Positions 53,394-63,241 of a stretch of DNA of 64,000 bases are shown here, piece after piece; within the stretch, counting starts at the first letter, position 1, and every line of letters starts with the position of its first letter. Both the position numbers and the translations under genes were made by a program. The notes under the pieces were generated by a model, which had not been told where the DNA came from, searched no databases, and worked only from the letters and a program-made list of their open reading frames with translations. Source of the DNA: Dinoroseobacter sp013215265 (GTDB lineage: Bacteria > Pseudomonadota > Alphaproteobacteria > Rhodobacterales > Rhodobacteraceae); assembly GCA_963691755.1 (NCBI GenBank), contig OY829366.1, forward strand, positions 1,364,001-1,428,000. The letters are read 5' to 3'.

Positions 53394-54473
53394 ATGTCTA
53401 ATGCCGCCAAAGACGGATTTGAGAATGATGACGTATTGGCCTCCATCCGGAGGTTAGTCGCAGAAGAATCTGCGCGTGGTGAAGCCCGGGAAACGCCAGT
53501 TTCACAGGGCAACACCCCTCGTGCTGACGCGCCAGAGATCGGGGTTGAAGCCCCCAAACCAGCGCGGGTTTTTCAGCGCCGCCGTTCGGTAGACAGCGCA
53601 GGTCTCGTGGATCGTCAGTCCATCAACCGCGCTGCCCGCGCCAAGCTGCTTCTAACAGATGACTTTCGGGTGGCGGAAATGAAGCTTCAGGCTGAAGCTC
53701 AGACCGACGACACCGCAGAACGCATGGCGCTTTCCGATGATCTGGACGATTTCCCGACGGAATTGGCAATGGATCTCGATGCGTTGCCAGCAACATTAGC
53801 CGAGGAAGATGACACGCCAGATACGAACCAACAGTTACGACGTTCAGGGCGGGTGCGAGCTGGTTTCAATGATGAAGAACAAACTCAGTTGAGTAAGGAA
53901 ATCGACGGATTTCTCGAAACAATTGAAGAGAAGGAAAGCCACGCATCGGAGATATTGGAGCCATCTGTTGAGGCGTCGTCACCGATTGATCTGGATGCCC
54001 TGCTTGATGGCGGTGAAGAGGGTATAGCGATTGAGGATATCCCGGACGAGGTGCTTCCCGGTGCTGAGGCGCGTGCGAAACGACGTCGTGCGGCTGCGGT
54101 GCGTGCAGCACAAGTCAGTCAGGCGTCTGCTGCGATGCGTACAAACCCTGCACCCATAGCAGCGGAACAAGACACGCCCCGAAAGGACCTTCCAGAGCTG
54201 TCTCAGGCCGATGGTACTGCTGAGTCGTCTGTGACAATGGAGCAGATTGAGAAAGCCGTACAGGCAAGTCTCGAGGCTTACGTTCGCGAAACCGAATTGG
54301 CGGCCCCACGGGCAACGGAGATCGACATCAATCCAGAAATGCTACGTGATATGGTTTCCGATATTGTACGTCGTGAATTACAGGGCTCTCTGGGGGAACG
54401 CATCACGCGGAATGTACGCAAGCTTGTGCGACGCGAGATTTACCGGGCGCTTGAGGCGCGCGATCTGGGGTAG
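53394..54473 (+). CDS. PopZ-like (DUF2497) pole-organising protein candidate
   Basis: A 359-residue acidic, low-complexity protein with a conserved N-terminal helix (FENDDVLASIRRLVAEE) and a conserved C-terminal helical region (LRDMVSDIVRRELQGSLGERITRNVRKLVRR), separated by a disordered acidic linker. That layout fits the PopZ/DUF2497 family, which organises the cell pole. The ATG at 53394 is preferred to the GTG at 53376. Confidence 0.65.
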   Translation: MSNAAKDGFENDDVLASIRRLVAEESARGEARETPVSQGNTPRADAPEIGVEAPKPARVFQRRRSVDSAGLVDRQSINRAARAKLLLTDDFRVAEMKLQAEAQTDDTAERMALSDDLDDFPTELAMDLDALPATLAEEDDTPDTNQQLRRSGRVRAGFNDEEQTQLSKEIDGFLETIEEKESHASEILEPSVEASSPIDLDALLDGGEEGIAIEDIPDEVLPGAEARAKRRRAAAVRAAQVSQASAAMRTNPAPIAAEQDTPRKDLPELSQADGTAESSVTMEQIEKAVQASLEAYVRETELAAPRATEIDINPEMLRDMVSDIVRRELQGSLGERITRNVRKLVRREIYRALEARDLG

Positions 54474-54490
54474 TTCTCAGCAGTTTTGAT

Positions 54491-54528
54491 CAAAAAAACG
54501 CCCCCAAATACGGGCGCGTTTTTTTTTG
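54491..54528. terminator. Bidirectional intrinsic terminator
   Basis: CGCCC and GGGCG arms with an A-run before and a T-run (8 or more) after, between two converging genes. Serves the PopZ-like gene on the + strand and the gene at 54548 on the minus strand. Confidence 0.85.
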
Positions 54529-54547
54529 TACCAACGGGTGAAGCGAC

Positions 54548-54862
54548 TTAGGCGGCTTCTGCCTGCTGATTGCGGCGCTCGCTTTCTTCGCGAGAAAGAG
54601 CAACCGATGTCCGTACACCTTGGCTTACAAAAGCCATCAGGCCGCCAACCACGCGTTCGTTTGGATCGATGCCCGCGCAGGACAGCACTTCGCGTCCATC
54701 GCGAGAGCGCGCCCAGCGGGCGATTTGTTCAGGGCCATTGCCGAACTTCTTGTCGTCTGCAATGGCGTCATCGAGTGCAGCCAGAACCACTGCCGCAAAA
54801 AGTTTGCGGGCGCGTTGTCCTTGCTCAAAGTTAAACGCCGATGCGTCTACGAAATCCGACAT
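54548..54862 (-). CDS. Conserved-type small protein of unknown function
   Basis: The 104-residue protein is helical (FNFEQGQRARKLFAAVVLAALDDAIADDKKFGNGPEQIARW) with a predicted soluble fold. I do not recognise a named family. It is a single gene ended by the shared terminator. Confidence 0.7.
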   Translation of the reverse strand: MSDFVDASAFNFEQGQRARKLFAAVVLAALDDAIADDKKFGNGPEQIARWARSRDGREVLSCAGIDPNERVVGGLMAFVSQGVRTSVALSREESERRNQQAEAA

Positions 54863-55077
54863 GGTTCGTCCTTATTGTTATTGCTCTTGCGTTTCCGGGG
54901 TGGCGGCCAATATGACTATTTCTTTCCGATTCGGGTGTGCGTTCTCAGTATATCACATATGCGCTGTTCGCATGGCTCTCAGTTGTCACACCACAAGGGA
55001 TTGTCTTGCCCCGCGCTGTCCTACGGGATATAGGCGCGAGCAAGAAAAAATCAACCATTTTGCCACGGTTTTGCCAC

Positions 55078-55641
55078 ATGCCTAAAATTAACGGAAACGA
55101 GATTCGTCCCGGAAACGTATTGGAACATAATGGCGGTCTTTGGGCAGCCGTGAAGGTCGATCACGTGAAACCCGGGAAGGGCGGCGCGTTCGCTCAGGTC
55201 GAGTTGCGCAACCTGCGCAACGGGTCAAAGCTGAACGAACGCTTCCGCAGCGCCGATAAGGTCGAACGCGTGCGCCTTGAACAGAAAGACCAGCAGTTCC
55301 TCTATGAAGACGACGGCATGTTGATCTTTATGGATACCGAGACTTACGAGCAGATCCAGTTGCCAGCAGACCTCTTGGGCGATCGTCGCCCGTTCCTGCA
55401 GGATGGCATGACCATCGTCGTCGAGTTCTACGAGGCCGAGGCGTTGAATGCGACCGTGCCGCAAAAAGTAACCTGCAAGATTGTCGAGACCGAGCCGGTC
55501 GTCAAAGGCCAGACGGCGGCCAACAGCTTCAAGCCCGCGATCCTCGACAATGGCGTTAAGGTCATGGTGCCGCCATTCGTGGGGCAAGACGAGATGATCG
55601 TGGTGAACACCGAGTCTATGGAATATTCCGAACGCGCCTAA
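55078..55641 (+). CDS. efp: Translation elongation factor P
   Basis: EF-P relieves ribosome stalling at proline runs. The 187-residue protein has the KOW-like N-domain with Lys34 in PGKGG, the residue modified in other bacteria, and the two OB domains (FMDTETYEQIQL, IVVNTESMEYSERA end). The ATG at 55078 matches family starts. Confidence 0.94.
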   Translation: MPKINGNEIRPGNVLEHNGGLWAAVKVDHVKPGKGGAFAQVELRNLRNGSKLNERFRSADKVERVRLEQKDQQFLYEDDGMLIFMDTETYEQIQLPADLLGDRRPFLQDGMTIVVEFYEAEALNATVPQKVTCKIVETEPVVKGQTAANSFKPAILDNGVKVMVPPFVGQDEMIVVNTESMEYSERA

Positions 55642-55665
55642 AGCCCGCTCAGAGGGTCAAGGCTG

Positions 55666-56418
55666 TCAATCGGCGGGTGCGAGGGTCGCGTCCGCCGCTT
55701 TCATGTCCGGCCCCATCCGATCGAACCGAAGATAGGCCAATGCTTCGCCACCCACTTGGGTGAACACAGCGCCCGCCGGCTTGTCACCTAAGGTAATCTC
55801 AGTTCCGACATCGGCCTCGCCATCAATCCGAACGCGCCTCAGTCCTTTCTTAAGCGTGGTCTTGTGGTGCATTCGCGCGACGACCTCCTGACCTACAAAA
55901 CAGCCCTTGCGGAAATCAACGCCGTTCAGACGCTCGAAATCCATCTCAAGGATGTAGCTGTCGTTGGGTTGCAGTTCGATCCCGCTTTCCGGGATTGCCA
56001 GTCTGACGCGAAGCGCGGGCCAGTCGATGGGCTGGTCTGGTACGGATCCATCATAACAGCGCCATCCCATTTCTGGATGCCGGGGGTCTGCGACCGCGCC
56101 TGCAGGGACCTCTCCCAGACCGCGTGTCACGCCGCTGTCAATCGGGGCAATCGCAACATCGGCGCGCAACTTGTACATGTTCAGCCTTTGGGCAAGCCCG
56201 GCCGCCAGCGGTTCGGCAACATCAAGGATTACGCCATCGCCATCCGCGATCAGAAAGAAATCGGCAAGGTACTTTCCTTGCGGGCTCAGAAGGGCTGCGT
56301 AAACAGGCCCCTCTGCAAGGCGGGAGACGTCATTGCTGACAAGACCTTGCAGGAAATCAATCCTGTCGGTGCCCGTAATCCGGAAAAGCGCGCGGGCTGG
56401 GTCGAGGGCACTGGACAT
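55666..56418 (-). CDS. ygfZ: YgfZ/GcvT-family folate-binding protein
   Basis: The 250-residue protein has the YgfZ signature KGCFVGQEVVARMHHK and the folate-binding beta fold (RALFRITGTDRIDFLQGLVSNDV at the N-terminus). YgfZ helps make or repair iron-sulfur clusters. The ATG at 56418 has GGGAGA upstream; the frame further up is spurious. Divergent from the glycosyltransferase gene. Confidence 0.9.
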   Translation of the reverse strand: MSSALDPARALFRITGTDRIDFLQGLVSNDVSRLAEGPVYAALLSPQGKYLADFFLIADGDGVILDVAEPLAAGLAQRLNMYKLRADVAIAPIDSGVTRGLGEVPAGAVADPRHPEMGWRCYDGSVPDQPIDWPALRVRLAIPESGIELQPNDSYILEMDFERLNGVDFRKGCFVGQEVVARMHHKTTLKKGLRRVRIDGEADVGTEITLGDKPAGAVFTQVGGEALAYLRFDRMGPDMKAADATLAPAD

Positions 56419-56485
56419 TAAGGTCTCCCAAATTCTGCTCCAAGCACATATAGGGGGCGTAACCAGACACAACACCCCTTGTTTC

Positions 56486-57172
56486 ATGCCATCTGCCCCC
56501 CTGACCATAATTGTCCCGACATTGAATGCGGCTGAGACTTTGCCAGCCACATTCGACGCCCTTCTGGAGGGTGTTTGGGAAGGTTTGGTGCGTGAGGTTC
56601 TTGTCACGGATGGCGGGTCTGACGACAGCACCTTTAAACTGGTCGAGGCCGTAGGAGCGGAATGGATAAGCGGGGCCTCGGGCCGGGGGGCGCAACTGAA
56701 GCGCGGGGTCGCAGCTGCCTGCACGCCCTGGGTCTTGTTGCTTCACGCCGATACGGTGCTCCAGCCAGGATGGACTGAGGCCGTTCGACAGGCGATGACG
56801 GATCGTAACTTTGCCTATCATTTCCGGCTTGATTTTGACGCCAAGGGTTTGATGCCGCTGATCGTGGCAGGATGGGCAAACTTGCGGGCACGCATTTTTG
56901 GATTGCCCTATGGCGATCAGGCATTGTTGATACACTGCGATCTGCTGGATCAGGTGGGGGGGATGCCCGATCTACCGTTGATGGAGGACGTTGCCCTCGC
57001 GCGGGCGCTCAAGGGGCGCCTGCGGCAATTGCCGGTGCTTGCGACCACGTCTGCCGACAAATTTGAACGTCAGGGCTGGATCCGGCGCGGCGCGGGGAAC
57101 CTGACATTGCTGATGCGGTATTTTGCGGGCGCTGACCCGACGCGGCTGGCGCAGTCCTACCGGAAGACTTAA
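56486..57172 (+). CDS. Family 2 glycosyltransferase
   Basis: The 228-residue protein shows a GT-A fold: PLTIIVPTLNAAETLPATF, VTDGGSDDST and LLHADTVLQPGW, the last giving the DxD-like motif HAD. It resembles the TIGR04283 subgroup of unknown acceptor. It overlaps the ABC exporter stop by 4 bases (convergent). Confidence 0.85.
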   Translation: MPSAPLTIIVPTLNAAETLPATFDALLEGVWEGLVREVLVTDGGSDDSTFKLVEAVGAEWISGASGRGAQLKRGVAAACTPWVLLLHADTVLQPGWTEAVRQAMTDRNFAYHFRLDFDAKGLMPLIVAGWANLRARIFGLPYGDQALLIHCDLLDQVGGMPDLPLMEDVALARALKGRLRQLPVLATTSADKFERQGWIRRGAGNLTLLMRYFAGADPTRLAQSYRKT

Positions 57173-58923
57173 GTGCTTTCTTCGCTGAATTGCAGCGCGT
57201 GAAGACCGGCATAAACGCCGCTTTTTGCCAACAGATCTGAATGCGAGCCTTCTTCAACCACGCGGCCCCGATCCATCACCACAATCTTATCGGCTGCGCG
57301 GATTGTGGATAAGCGGTGTGCGATCACGAGGGTTGTTCGACCTCTGGACAGCCGATCAAGGGCTTCCTGAACCACGGCCTCACTTTCAGCATCCAGCGCG
57401 CTGGTGGCTTCATCCAGAAGCAGGACAGGGGCATCACGCAAGAGGGCCCGCGCGATGGCGACGCGCTGACGTTGCCCTCCGGACAAGGCAGACCCGCGCG
57501 GACCGGCCTGACTGTCAATCCCCTTGGGAAGCTTCGGCAGGAACTCCGCGACATGGGCGTCTTTCAGGGCCGCGTTCAATCGGTCTTCCCCCGGATCCTC
57601 CATGCCAAGAAGGATATTGTCTCGCAGGCTTTCGTCGAAAAGAAGCGCGTCTTGTGTCACCACTGAGAACTGTGCGCGCAGATCGCTGAGTGACAGTTCG
57701 TTTACCCTGGTGCCGCCCAAGGTAATGTCCCCCGTGCTTGGGTCCACCAAACGCGTCAGCGCATTGAAGATGGTGCTTTTGCCCGCGCCCGAGGCCCCCA
57801 CTAGCGCGGTCGTTTGCCCGGGCTCTGCGGTGAAGCTGCAGCCCCGCAAAACAGGTGTATCATCATAGGCCAGATGTACGTCGTTGAACGCGATCTGGTG
57901 GCTGACTGGCACATCCGCAGCGCGCGCAGGTGATGTGATCGAGGCCTTCGTGTCATAAAGCCCGTAAAGCCTGTCCAATGCTGCGGCTACGGCCTGCCAA
58001 AGCCCTGAGATCATGCCGAGACGCCGCAGCGGTTCGAACATCAGCGCCATGGCGGTGAAGAAGGACATGAACTCGCCCACGGTCTTTTCGCCTGCGATGA
58101 TCTCGCGACCCCCAAAATACAGCACACCCAAAAACCCGATACCGGTCATCACATCGATCAGCCCGGGGATCAGCGCCTTCCCAAGTGCTGCTTGTGTTTC
58201 GGTGTTCACGCGGGTGTCGAGTAAGCTGTCATAGCGCTCAGATTGTCCGCGCTCGAGCCGGTTCAGTTTGATCTGGGCGATGCCATGGAAAATCTCGTCA
58301 AGCCGCGTCGACATTGCGGCTGCGATCTCGCGTGCGGTGCGGACCCGGTCGCGGGTATATTTCTGGGCGAGCGCGGATGGAGCGATCAATACCGGCACGC
58401 CCAACAGGGCCACAAGCGTCCAGATCGGGTCGATCCACAGCGCCACACCCAGAAGTGAAACCACGCCAATCACGTCGCGGCCCAGCCCCGTGATGATCGC
58501 CGCCCCGCTTTCCTTCATGGTCATTACGTCGCCCTGAACACGTTCGATCAACTGGCCCGGAGGATGCGTTTGATGAAACCGACCATCCAGCCCCATGACA
58601 TGCGCCAGAACACCGGACTGCAGCCGCGCCGCGCCCCGTTCGATCGCACGGGTCAGCAGAACCTTCTGACCAACGCTGGCCATCCCGCGAATGATGAACA
58701 GTCCCAAGATCGAAAAACCTACCCACCATAGCGCTGCCATGTCGCCGGCCACGAAGACCTGATCGAACATAGGTCGCAACAGATAGCTGAGGGCGCCCAG
58801 CATGCCGCCCTCGATGGCCATCAAAAGAAGGGCCGTGAAGATCAGGGCCTTTCGATGGGACAGCGCATCGCGCCAGACCCTGCGCGCCAGGACGCGCCCC
58901 GAGAGGCCGCTGCCCTCACTCAT
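57169..58923 (-). CDS. MsbA-like ABC exporter (fused membrane and ATPase)
   Basis: The 584-residue protein has six membrane helices in the first 320 residues, then an ABC ATPase with Walker A GASGAGKST, signature LSGGQRQRVAIARAL, Walker B LLLDEATSALD. Close to MsbA/multidrug exporters; substrate unknown. It overlaps the phosphatase gene by 4 bases. Confidence 0.9.
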   Translation of the reverse strand: MSEGSGLSGRVLARRVWRDALSHRKALIFTALLLMAIEGGMLGALSYLLRPMFDQVFVAGDMAALWWVGFSILGLFIIRGMASVGQKVLLTRAIERGAARLQSGVLAHVMGLDGRFHQTHPPGQLIERVQGDVMTMKESGAAIITGLGRDVIGVVSLLGVALWIDPIWTLVALLGVPVLIAPSALAQKYTRDRVRTAREIAAAMSTRLDEIFHGIAQIKLNRLERGQSERYDSLLDTRVNTETQAALGKALIPGLIDVMTGIGFLGVLYFGGREIIAGEKTVGEFMSFFTAMALMFEPLRRLGMISGLWQAVAAALDRLYGLYDTKASITSPARAADVPVSHQIAFNDVHLAYDDTPVLRGCSFTAEPGQTTALVGASGAGKSTIFNALTRLVDPSTGDITLGGTRVNELSLSDLRAQFSVVTQDALLFDESLRDNILLGMEDPGEDRLNAALKDAHVAEFLPKLPKGIDSQAGPRGSALSGGQRQRVAIARALLRDAPVLLLDEATSALDAESEAVVQEALDRLSRGRTTLVIAHRLSTIRAADKIVVMDRGRVVEEGSHSDLLAKSGVYAGLHALQFSEEST

Positions 58924-59606
58924 GCCTTGCCGCGCTTTCGTTTAAAGCTGGCGATCAGCTCGGCAGGATCATATTCGGTGGCAATCCAGTCCTCGATGTT
59001 GATCTCACCATCGGCGCACCGCGCCTCGTAAACATCAAGCAGATGATCGCAGATCCCGGTCTTGGAGTGTTTCAGATGGACGTATCGGATCGACAAATGC
59101 TTGCGGGCTTGATCCACGCTGTCGCCCATAATCACCATCCGGTAAAGCGCCGAGGCGAGGCCCGCCCGATCTGCCCCGGATTTGCAATGCATGAGGAAAG
59201 GCTTGTCGAGCGTGCGAAACGCGTCGAACAGCTCGGCAAAGCGTGCCGCCGAAACGGCAGTCCGTGCTTCCAGCGGGATTGTAACCATCCGCATCTGGTT
59301 CTGCCGTGTCGCTTCCTCAGCAAACAGATAATGCGAATGGGGGCTCACACCGCGTAGGTTCAGGATTGTCTTGATACCGCGTTCGGCCAGCGCCTCATAG
59401 CGCGCGGGATCAGGCTGGTTGGACCGGTACACACCCGGGGCAACCTCGTCAAAATTGGTCCAGTATTTGCGCAAGAAGGCATGGTCGAAAATCTGGAAGT
59501 CCCAATTCGCGCGGCGGCGCATTTCCGGGGTCGAGATATCATCCCCAAAAGACGATCTCAGGGCAACTTCCCACTGCTTCAACTTACGATCAATCAGGGC
59601 TTTCAT
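58920..59606 (-). CDS. Tyrosine/dual-specificity phosphatase-like protein
   Basis: The 228-residue protein has the Cys-based phosphatase loop HCKSGADRAG (C-x5-R), the preceding LNLRGV and a Ser-rich N-terminal region. The ATG at 59606 was chosen as the start of the conserved part. It stands upstream of the ABC exporter in one unit; substrate unknown. Confidence 0.85.
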   Translation of the reverse strand: MKALIDRKLKQWEVALRSSFGDDISTPEMRRRANWDFQIFDHAFLRKYWTNFDEVAPGVYRSNQPDPARYEALAERGIKTILNLRGVSPHSHYLFAEEATRQNQMRMVTIPLEARTAVSAARFAELFDAFRTLDKPFLMHCKSGADRAGLASALYRMVIMGDSVDQARKHLSIRYVHLKHSKTGICDHLLDVYEARCADGEINIEDWIATEYDPAELIASFKRKRGKA

Positions 59607-59739
59607 CGGGGAAGGTGCGCTCCGCTTCGGGTCGCGGTCCCCTAACGCGATTTGGGGTTGCAGGGCAAGAAGGCTTGGCATTGACCCCAACGCAAGTGGG
59701 GTCTACCTCAGCCTCTGGACTGAATGGAAAGGCCCAAAC

Positions 59740-60984
59740 ATGTCGCTTGCTCATGGCCGTACATATCTTGCAATTCCCGGACCTTCGGTGATGCCGGACC
59801 GTGTGTTGCAGGCAATGCACCGTGAATCACCCAACATCTATGAGGGCGAGCTTCTGGATCTGATACGGGGTGTGATTCCTGACCTGAAGGCCGTGGCCCG
59901 CACCGCTGGAAATGTTGCGATGTATATCGGCAACGGGCATGCGGCCTGGGAAGCCGCGATTGCCAATGTACTTGCCCCGGGAGACAGGGTGCTGGCGCTA
60001 TCGACGGGTCGGTTCTGTGAAGGTTGGGCCGAAATGGCCCGTCGGTTGGGAATAGAAGTCGACCTGATCGATTTCGGTCTCAGCTCGGCAATAGATCTGG
60101 ATCGGGCCGAAGCGCTATTGCGCGCCGATACGGGGGCTCAGCCTTACAAGGCCGTGTTGGCAGTTCAGGTCGATACCGCAACCTCGGTGCTCAATGATGT
60201 GGCGGGTTTGCGCAAGGCACTGGACGGGGCCGGGCACGACGCCCTTTTGATGATCGACTGCATTGCCTGTCTGGGTGTTGACGCCTTCGAGATGGATGCC
60301 TGGGGTGTGGATGTCATGGTGACGGGTAGTCAGAAAGGGCTGATGACACCGCCCGGCATGGCATTTGTCTTTGCGAGCGAGAAGGCTGAGCGCGCGCGCG
60401 CCGCCATGGACCGCGTTTCAAGTCATTGGGATTGGTCCCCGCGGTTCATTGCGGATGAACCGCCGCTCTATTTCGGAGGCACCCCGCCTGTGCATCACCT
60501 TTTCGCGCTTCGCGAAGCGATGAAGATGCTCGTGCATGAAGAAGGTGTGGAAGCCGCCTGGCAGCGCCACACGACCCTTGCCCAAACGGTGTGGACGGCC
60601 TTTGACGCTTGGGCGCACCCGGAAGGGCTGGCGCTGAACGTCAAGGACCCTTCAATTCGCAGCCATGCGGTGACCGCGGCATCCGCGCCGTCGCCCAAGG
60701 CGACGCAGTTGCGGCAATGGTTGGAAGCGGAGGCTGGCGTGACGCTTGGGATTGGGCTCGGTATGGCCCCGCAGGGCGATCCAGCACGCGACGGGTTCTT
60801 CCGCGTGGGGCACATGGGTCATATCAATCCGCATATGGTGTTAGGGGTGCTTGCGTCCATCGAAGCTGGCCTTCATGCGCTCAAGATCCCGTTTGCTGCA
60901 AGCGGTGTCGCGGCAGCGTCCGGCTTTATCGGTAGCTCAACCTCGCCGGTTAGCGGGTCATCTTCCCGCGGCGAATGCTGTTGA
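59740..60984 (+). CDS. Serine-glyoxylate aminotransferase-type enzyme
   Basis: Class V PLP enzyme of the serine cycle/photorespiration type. The 414-residue protein has FIGNGHAAWE-like YIGNGHAAWEAA, the PLP Asp in LLMIDCIACLGVDAF and the Schiff-base Lys in VTGSQKGLMTPPG. Likely converts glyoxylate to glycine. It overlaps the small membrane gene on the other strand by 35 bases. Confidence 0.87.
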   Translation: MSLAHGRTYLAIPGPSVMPDRVLQAMHRESPNIYEGELLDLIRGVIPDLKAVARTAGNVAMYIGNGHAAWEAAIANVLAPGDRVLALSTGRFCEGWAEMARRLGIEVDLIDFGLSSAIDLDRAEALLRADTGAQPYKAVLAVQVDTATSVLNDVAGLRKALDGAGHDALLMIDCIACLGVDAFEMDAWGVDVMVTGSQKGLMTPPGMAFVFASEKAERARAAMDRVSSHWDWSPRFIADEPPLYFGGTPPVHHLFALREAMKMLVHEEGVEAAWQRHTTLAQTVWTAFDAWAHPEGLALNVKDPSIRSHAVTAASAPSPKATQLRQWLEAEAGVTLGIGLGMAPQGDPARDGFFRVGHMGHINPHMVLGVLASIEAGLHALKIPFAASGVAAASGFIGSSTSPVSGSSSRGECC

Positions 60985-61144
60985 GACCACGTGCTGCCAG
61001 CCAGCCAACGAACAGGGCGGGCAGGAAGCCAAAAAGAATGGCAAAGGTCGTGAGGCTGATGAACAGGATGACCCAGGCGCAGACCAGAAAAGCGTCTGTG
61101 TAGTCTTCGACGACACCGATCTTGCTGTAGTCATAGTCGTGCAT
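60950..61144 (-). CDS. Small membrane protein
   Basis: A 64-residue protein with one or two hydrophobic stretches (FLVCAWVILFISLTTFAILFGFLPALFVGWL). The ATG at 61144 has GGAGG 9 bases upstream. Not recognised; its 3' end overlaps the end of the aminotransferase gene on the opposite strand. Confidence 0.6.
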   Translation of the reverse strand: MHDYDYSKIGVVEDYTDAFLVCAWVILFISLTTFAILFGFLPALFVGWLAARGLNSIRRGKMTR

Positions 61145-61196
61145 TTTGCGGGCCTCCAACCTGCCTGCAAAAAACGTAACGCAAATTTATTAAAGG

Positions 61197-62318
61197 TCAC
61201 CCTACTTTTGCGCGAGCGTCTGCAAGGGCCTCTGGCAGCGCTGCGGCGAAGGCATCGATATCGGCATTTTCGCCAGCACTGACCCGAATGCATCGGTCTT
61301 CGGGCGCCACGAAGGGCATGCGTACAAAGATCCTGCGCGCGATCAGGCTTGCGACCAGTGCGCGGGCAAGATCGCCATCGCCGCCCACATCCATTGTCAC
61401 GAAATTGGTCGCCGAAGGCAGTGGCGTCAGCCCATTGGCGCGTGCGATCTCGGCAATCCTGTTGCGGGCTTTCGCGATCTTCTCAACGGTTGCGTGCAGA
61501 TAGTCCTGATCTTGCAGGGCCGCCAGCGCGCCCGCCTGTGAAATCCGGCTCATGCCGAAATGGTTGCGCACCTTGTTGAAGGCATTGGCCATCTCGGGTG
61601 CGCAGATCGCATAGCCCACACGGGCACCCGCCATACCATAGGCTTTCGAAAATGTACGGGTGCGGATCACGTGGGGTGTGTCCGGGGCCAGTGGCGGGGC
61701 AAGCCCATCTGGCGCGCATTCGATATAGGCTTCATCCAGCACCAGAAGTGTTCCTTCCGGGATCCGGTCAATCATGGATTGAACGGTCTGCGCATCATGC
61801 CAGGTGCCCATCGGATTGTCTGGATTACAGAGGTATATGAGCTTGGCGTTTACCTCTTTGGCTTTGGCCAGCAGCGCCTCGGGGTCTTCGTGGTCGTCTT
61901 TGAAGGGCACGGTGTGCAATGTGCCCCCATATCCGTTCACGTGATAATTGAAGGTGGGATACGCGCCTGCGGATGTGACGACAGTGTCCCCATGGGTCAC
62001 AGTCAAGCGCACGATTGAATTCAGCAAGCCATCAATCCCCGCGCCGATCGCAATATGCTCCGGCCCAATTCCCAGATGCTCTGAAAGCGCCTGTTTCAGC
62101 GTATGGTTTTCGGGATCGCCATACATCCACGTCTCAGATGCCGCGCCTTGCATGGCAGCGACAGCCTTGGGCGAGGGGCCAAAGACTGACTCGTTTGCCC
62201 CGAGACGCGCGCGAAACGGTTTGCCCATGGCGCGTTCCTGCGCCTCGGGTCCAACGAAGGGCACGCTCGCAGGAAGCTGAGCGACATGAGACGTAAAACG
62301 GGGAGCTTTGCTGGTCAT
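61197..62318 (-). CDS. HisC-like aminotransferase
   Basis: Class I/II PLP enzyme close to histidinol-phosphate aminotransferase: LGANESVFGPSP, NPDNPMGT, LDEAYIE and the Lys in TRTFSKAYGMAGARVGYA. The 373-residue product is usual for the family. The ATG at 62318 fits. The true substrate (histidinol phosphate or an aromatic acid) is not shown. Confidence 0.88.
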   Translation of the reverse strand: MTSKAPRFTSHVAQLPASVPFVGPEAQERAMGKPFRARLGANESVFGPSPKAVAAMQGAASETWMYGDPENHTLKQALSEHLGIGPEHIAIGAGIDGLLNSIVRLTVTHGDTVVTSAGAYPTFNYHVNGYGGTLHTVPFKDDHEDPEALLAKAKEVNAKLIYLCNPDNPMGTWHDAQTVQSMIDRIPEGTLLVLDEAYIECAPDGLAPPLAPDTPHVIRTRTFSKAYGMAGARVGYAICAPEMANAFNKVRNHFGMSRISQAGALAALQDQDYLHATVEKIAKARNRIAEIARANGLTPLPSATNFVTMDVGGDGDLARALVASLIARRIFVRMPFVAPEDRCIRVSAGENADIDAFAAALPEALADARAKVG

Positions 62319-62455
62319 ATCGGCTGCATAGCCGAGGCTGGCGGCAAAGCGCAATATCCGGGACTGCCCGATCGCGCGCGCGCTTTTGGCTAACGTGGCG
62401 TTTCACTGGTCAGTCAGGGGCAGTCGATGCAGAGTGCCAGAAAAGGAGGTCCCTC

Positions 62456-63241
62456 ATGTCCCGCGTTTCCACCCAGATCACCGACGGTGTGGCGCATGTT
62501 CGCCTGACCCGGGCCGCTAAGAAAAACGCGATGGATTTCGCCATGGCCGAGGCGATTGTCGAGGCTGGCCACGCGCTGATTGGGGCTGAAGACGTGCGGG
62601 CGGTTGTGCTGTCAGGTGAGGGCGATGCGTTCTGCGCGGGCCTTGACGTGATGAGCTTTGCGCAACTGGGCCAGCCTGAGATGCTCGCGAAGTTCATGGA
62701 GCGCACCCATGACGACTGCAATCTGATGCAGGAGGTTGCCATGGTCTGGCGACGCATGGAGGTGCCTGTGATCGCAGCCCTGCACGGTGTCGCCTTCGGT
62801 GCAGGTTTCCAGATGGCCATGGGCGCAGATATCCGGATTGCAGCGCCTGACACAAAACTTGCCATCATGGAAATGAAATGGGGTCTCATCCCGGATATGG
62901 GGGGAATGGTTTTGCTTCCGCAACTGACCCGTACGGATGTCATCCGGCGTATGACCTATTCCGCGAAACCTTTTGCGGCGACGCAATGTCTTGATTGGGG
63001 GCTGGTGACGGAACTGGCCGATGATCCTGTGGCCGCAGCCACAGAGATTGCGACTGAAATCGCGGGCAAGGGCCCCAACGCGATGAAAGCGGCCAAACGG
63101 TTGATCGGTCTGGCCGAAACGGAGGGGCGCGAGGCCGTCCTGCTGGCAGAAAGCGCCGAACAGAAAGCGCTGATCGGACAGCCTGAGATGATGGAGATTG
63201 TCGCGGCCCATATGGAGGGCCGCGCCCCTAGGTTTGGTTAA
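62456..63241 (+). CDS. Enoyl-CoA hydratase/crotonase-family protein
   Basis: The 261-residue protein has the crotonase fold with DAFCAGLDV and ALHGVAFGAGFQMAMGADIRIAA, and the later PDMGGMVLLPQL. It probably acts on an acyl-CoA in fatty or amino acid breakdown. AAGGAGG lies ahead of the ATG. It overlaps valS on the other strand by 4 bases. Confidence 0.9.
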   Translation: MSRVSTQITDGVAHVRLTRAAKKNAMDFAMAEAIVEAGHALIGAEDVRAVVLSGEGDAFCAGLDVMSFAQLGQPEMLAKFMERTHDDCNLMQEVAMVWRRMEVPVIAALHGVAFGAGFQMAMGADIRIAAPDTKLAIMEMKWGLIPDMGGMVLLPQLTRTDVIRRMTYSAKPFAATQCLDWGLVTELADDPVAAATEIATEIAGKGPNAMKAAKRLIGLAETEGREAVLLAESAEQKALIGQPEMMEIVAAHMEGRAPRFG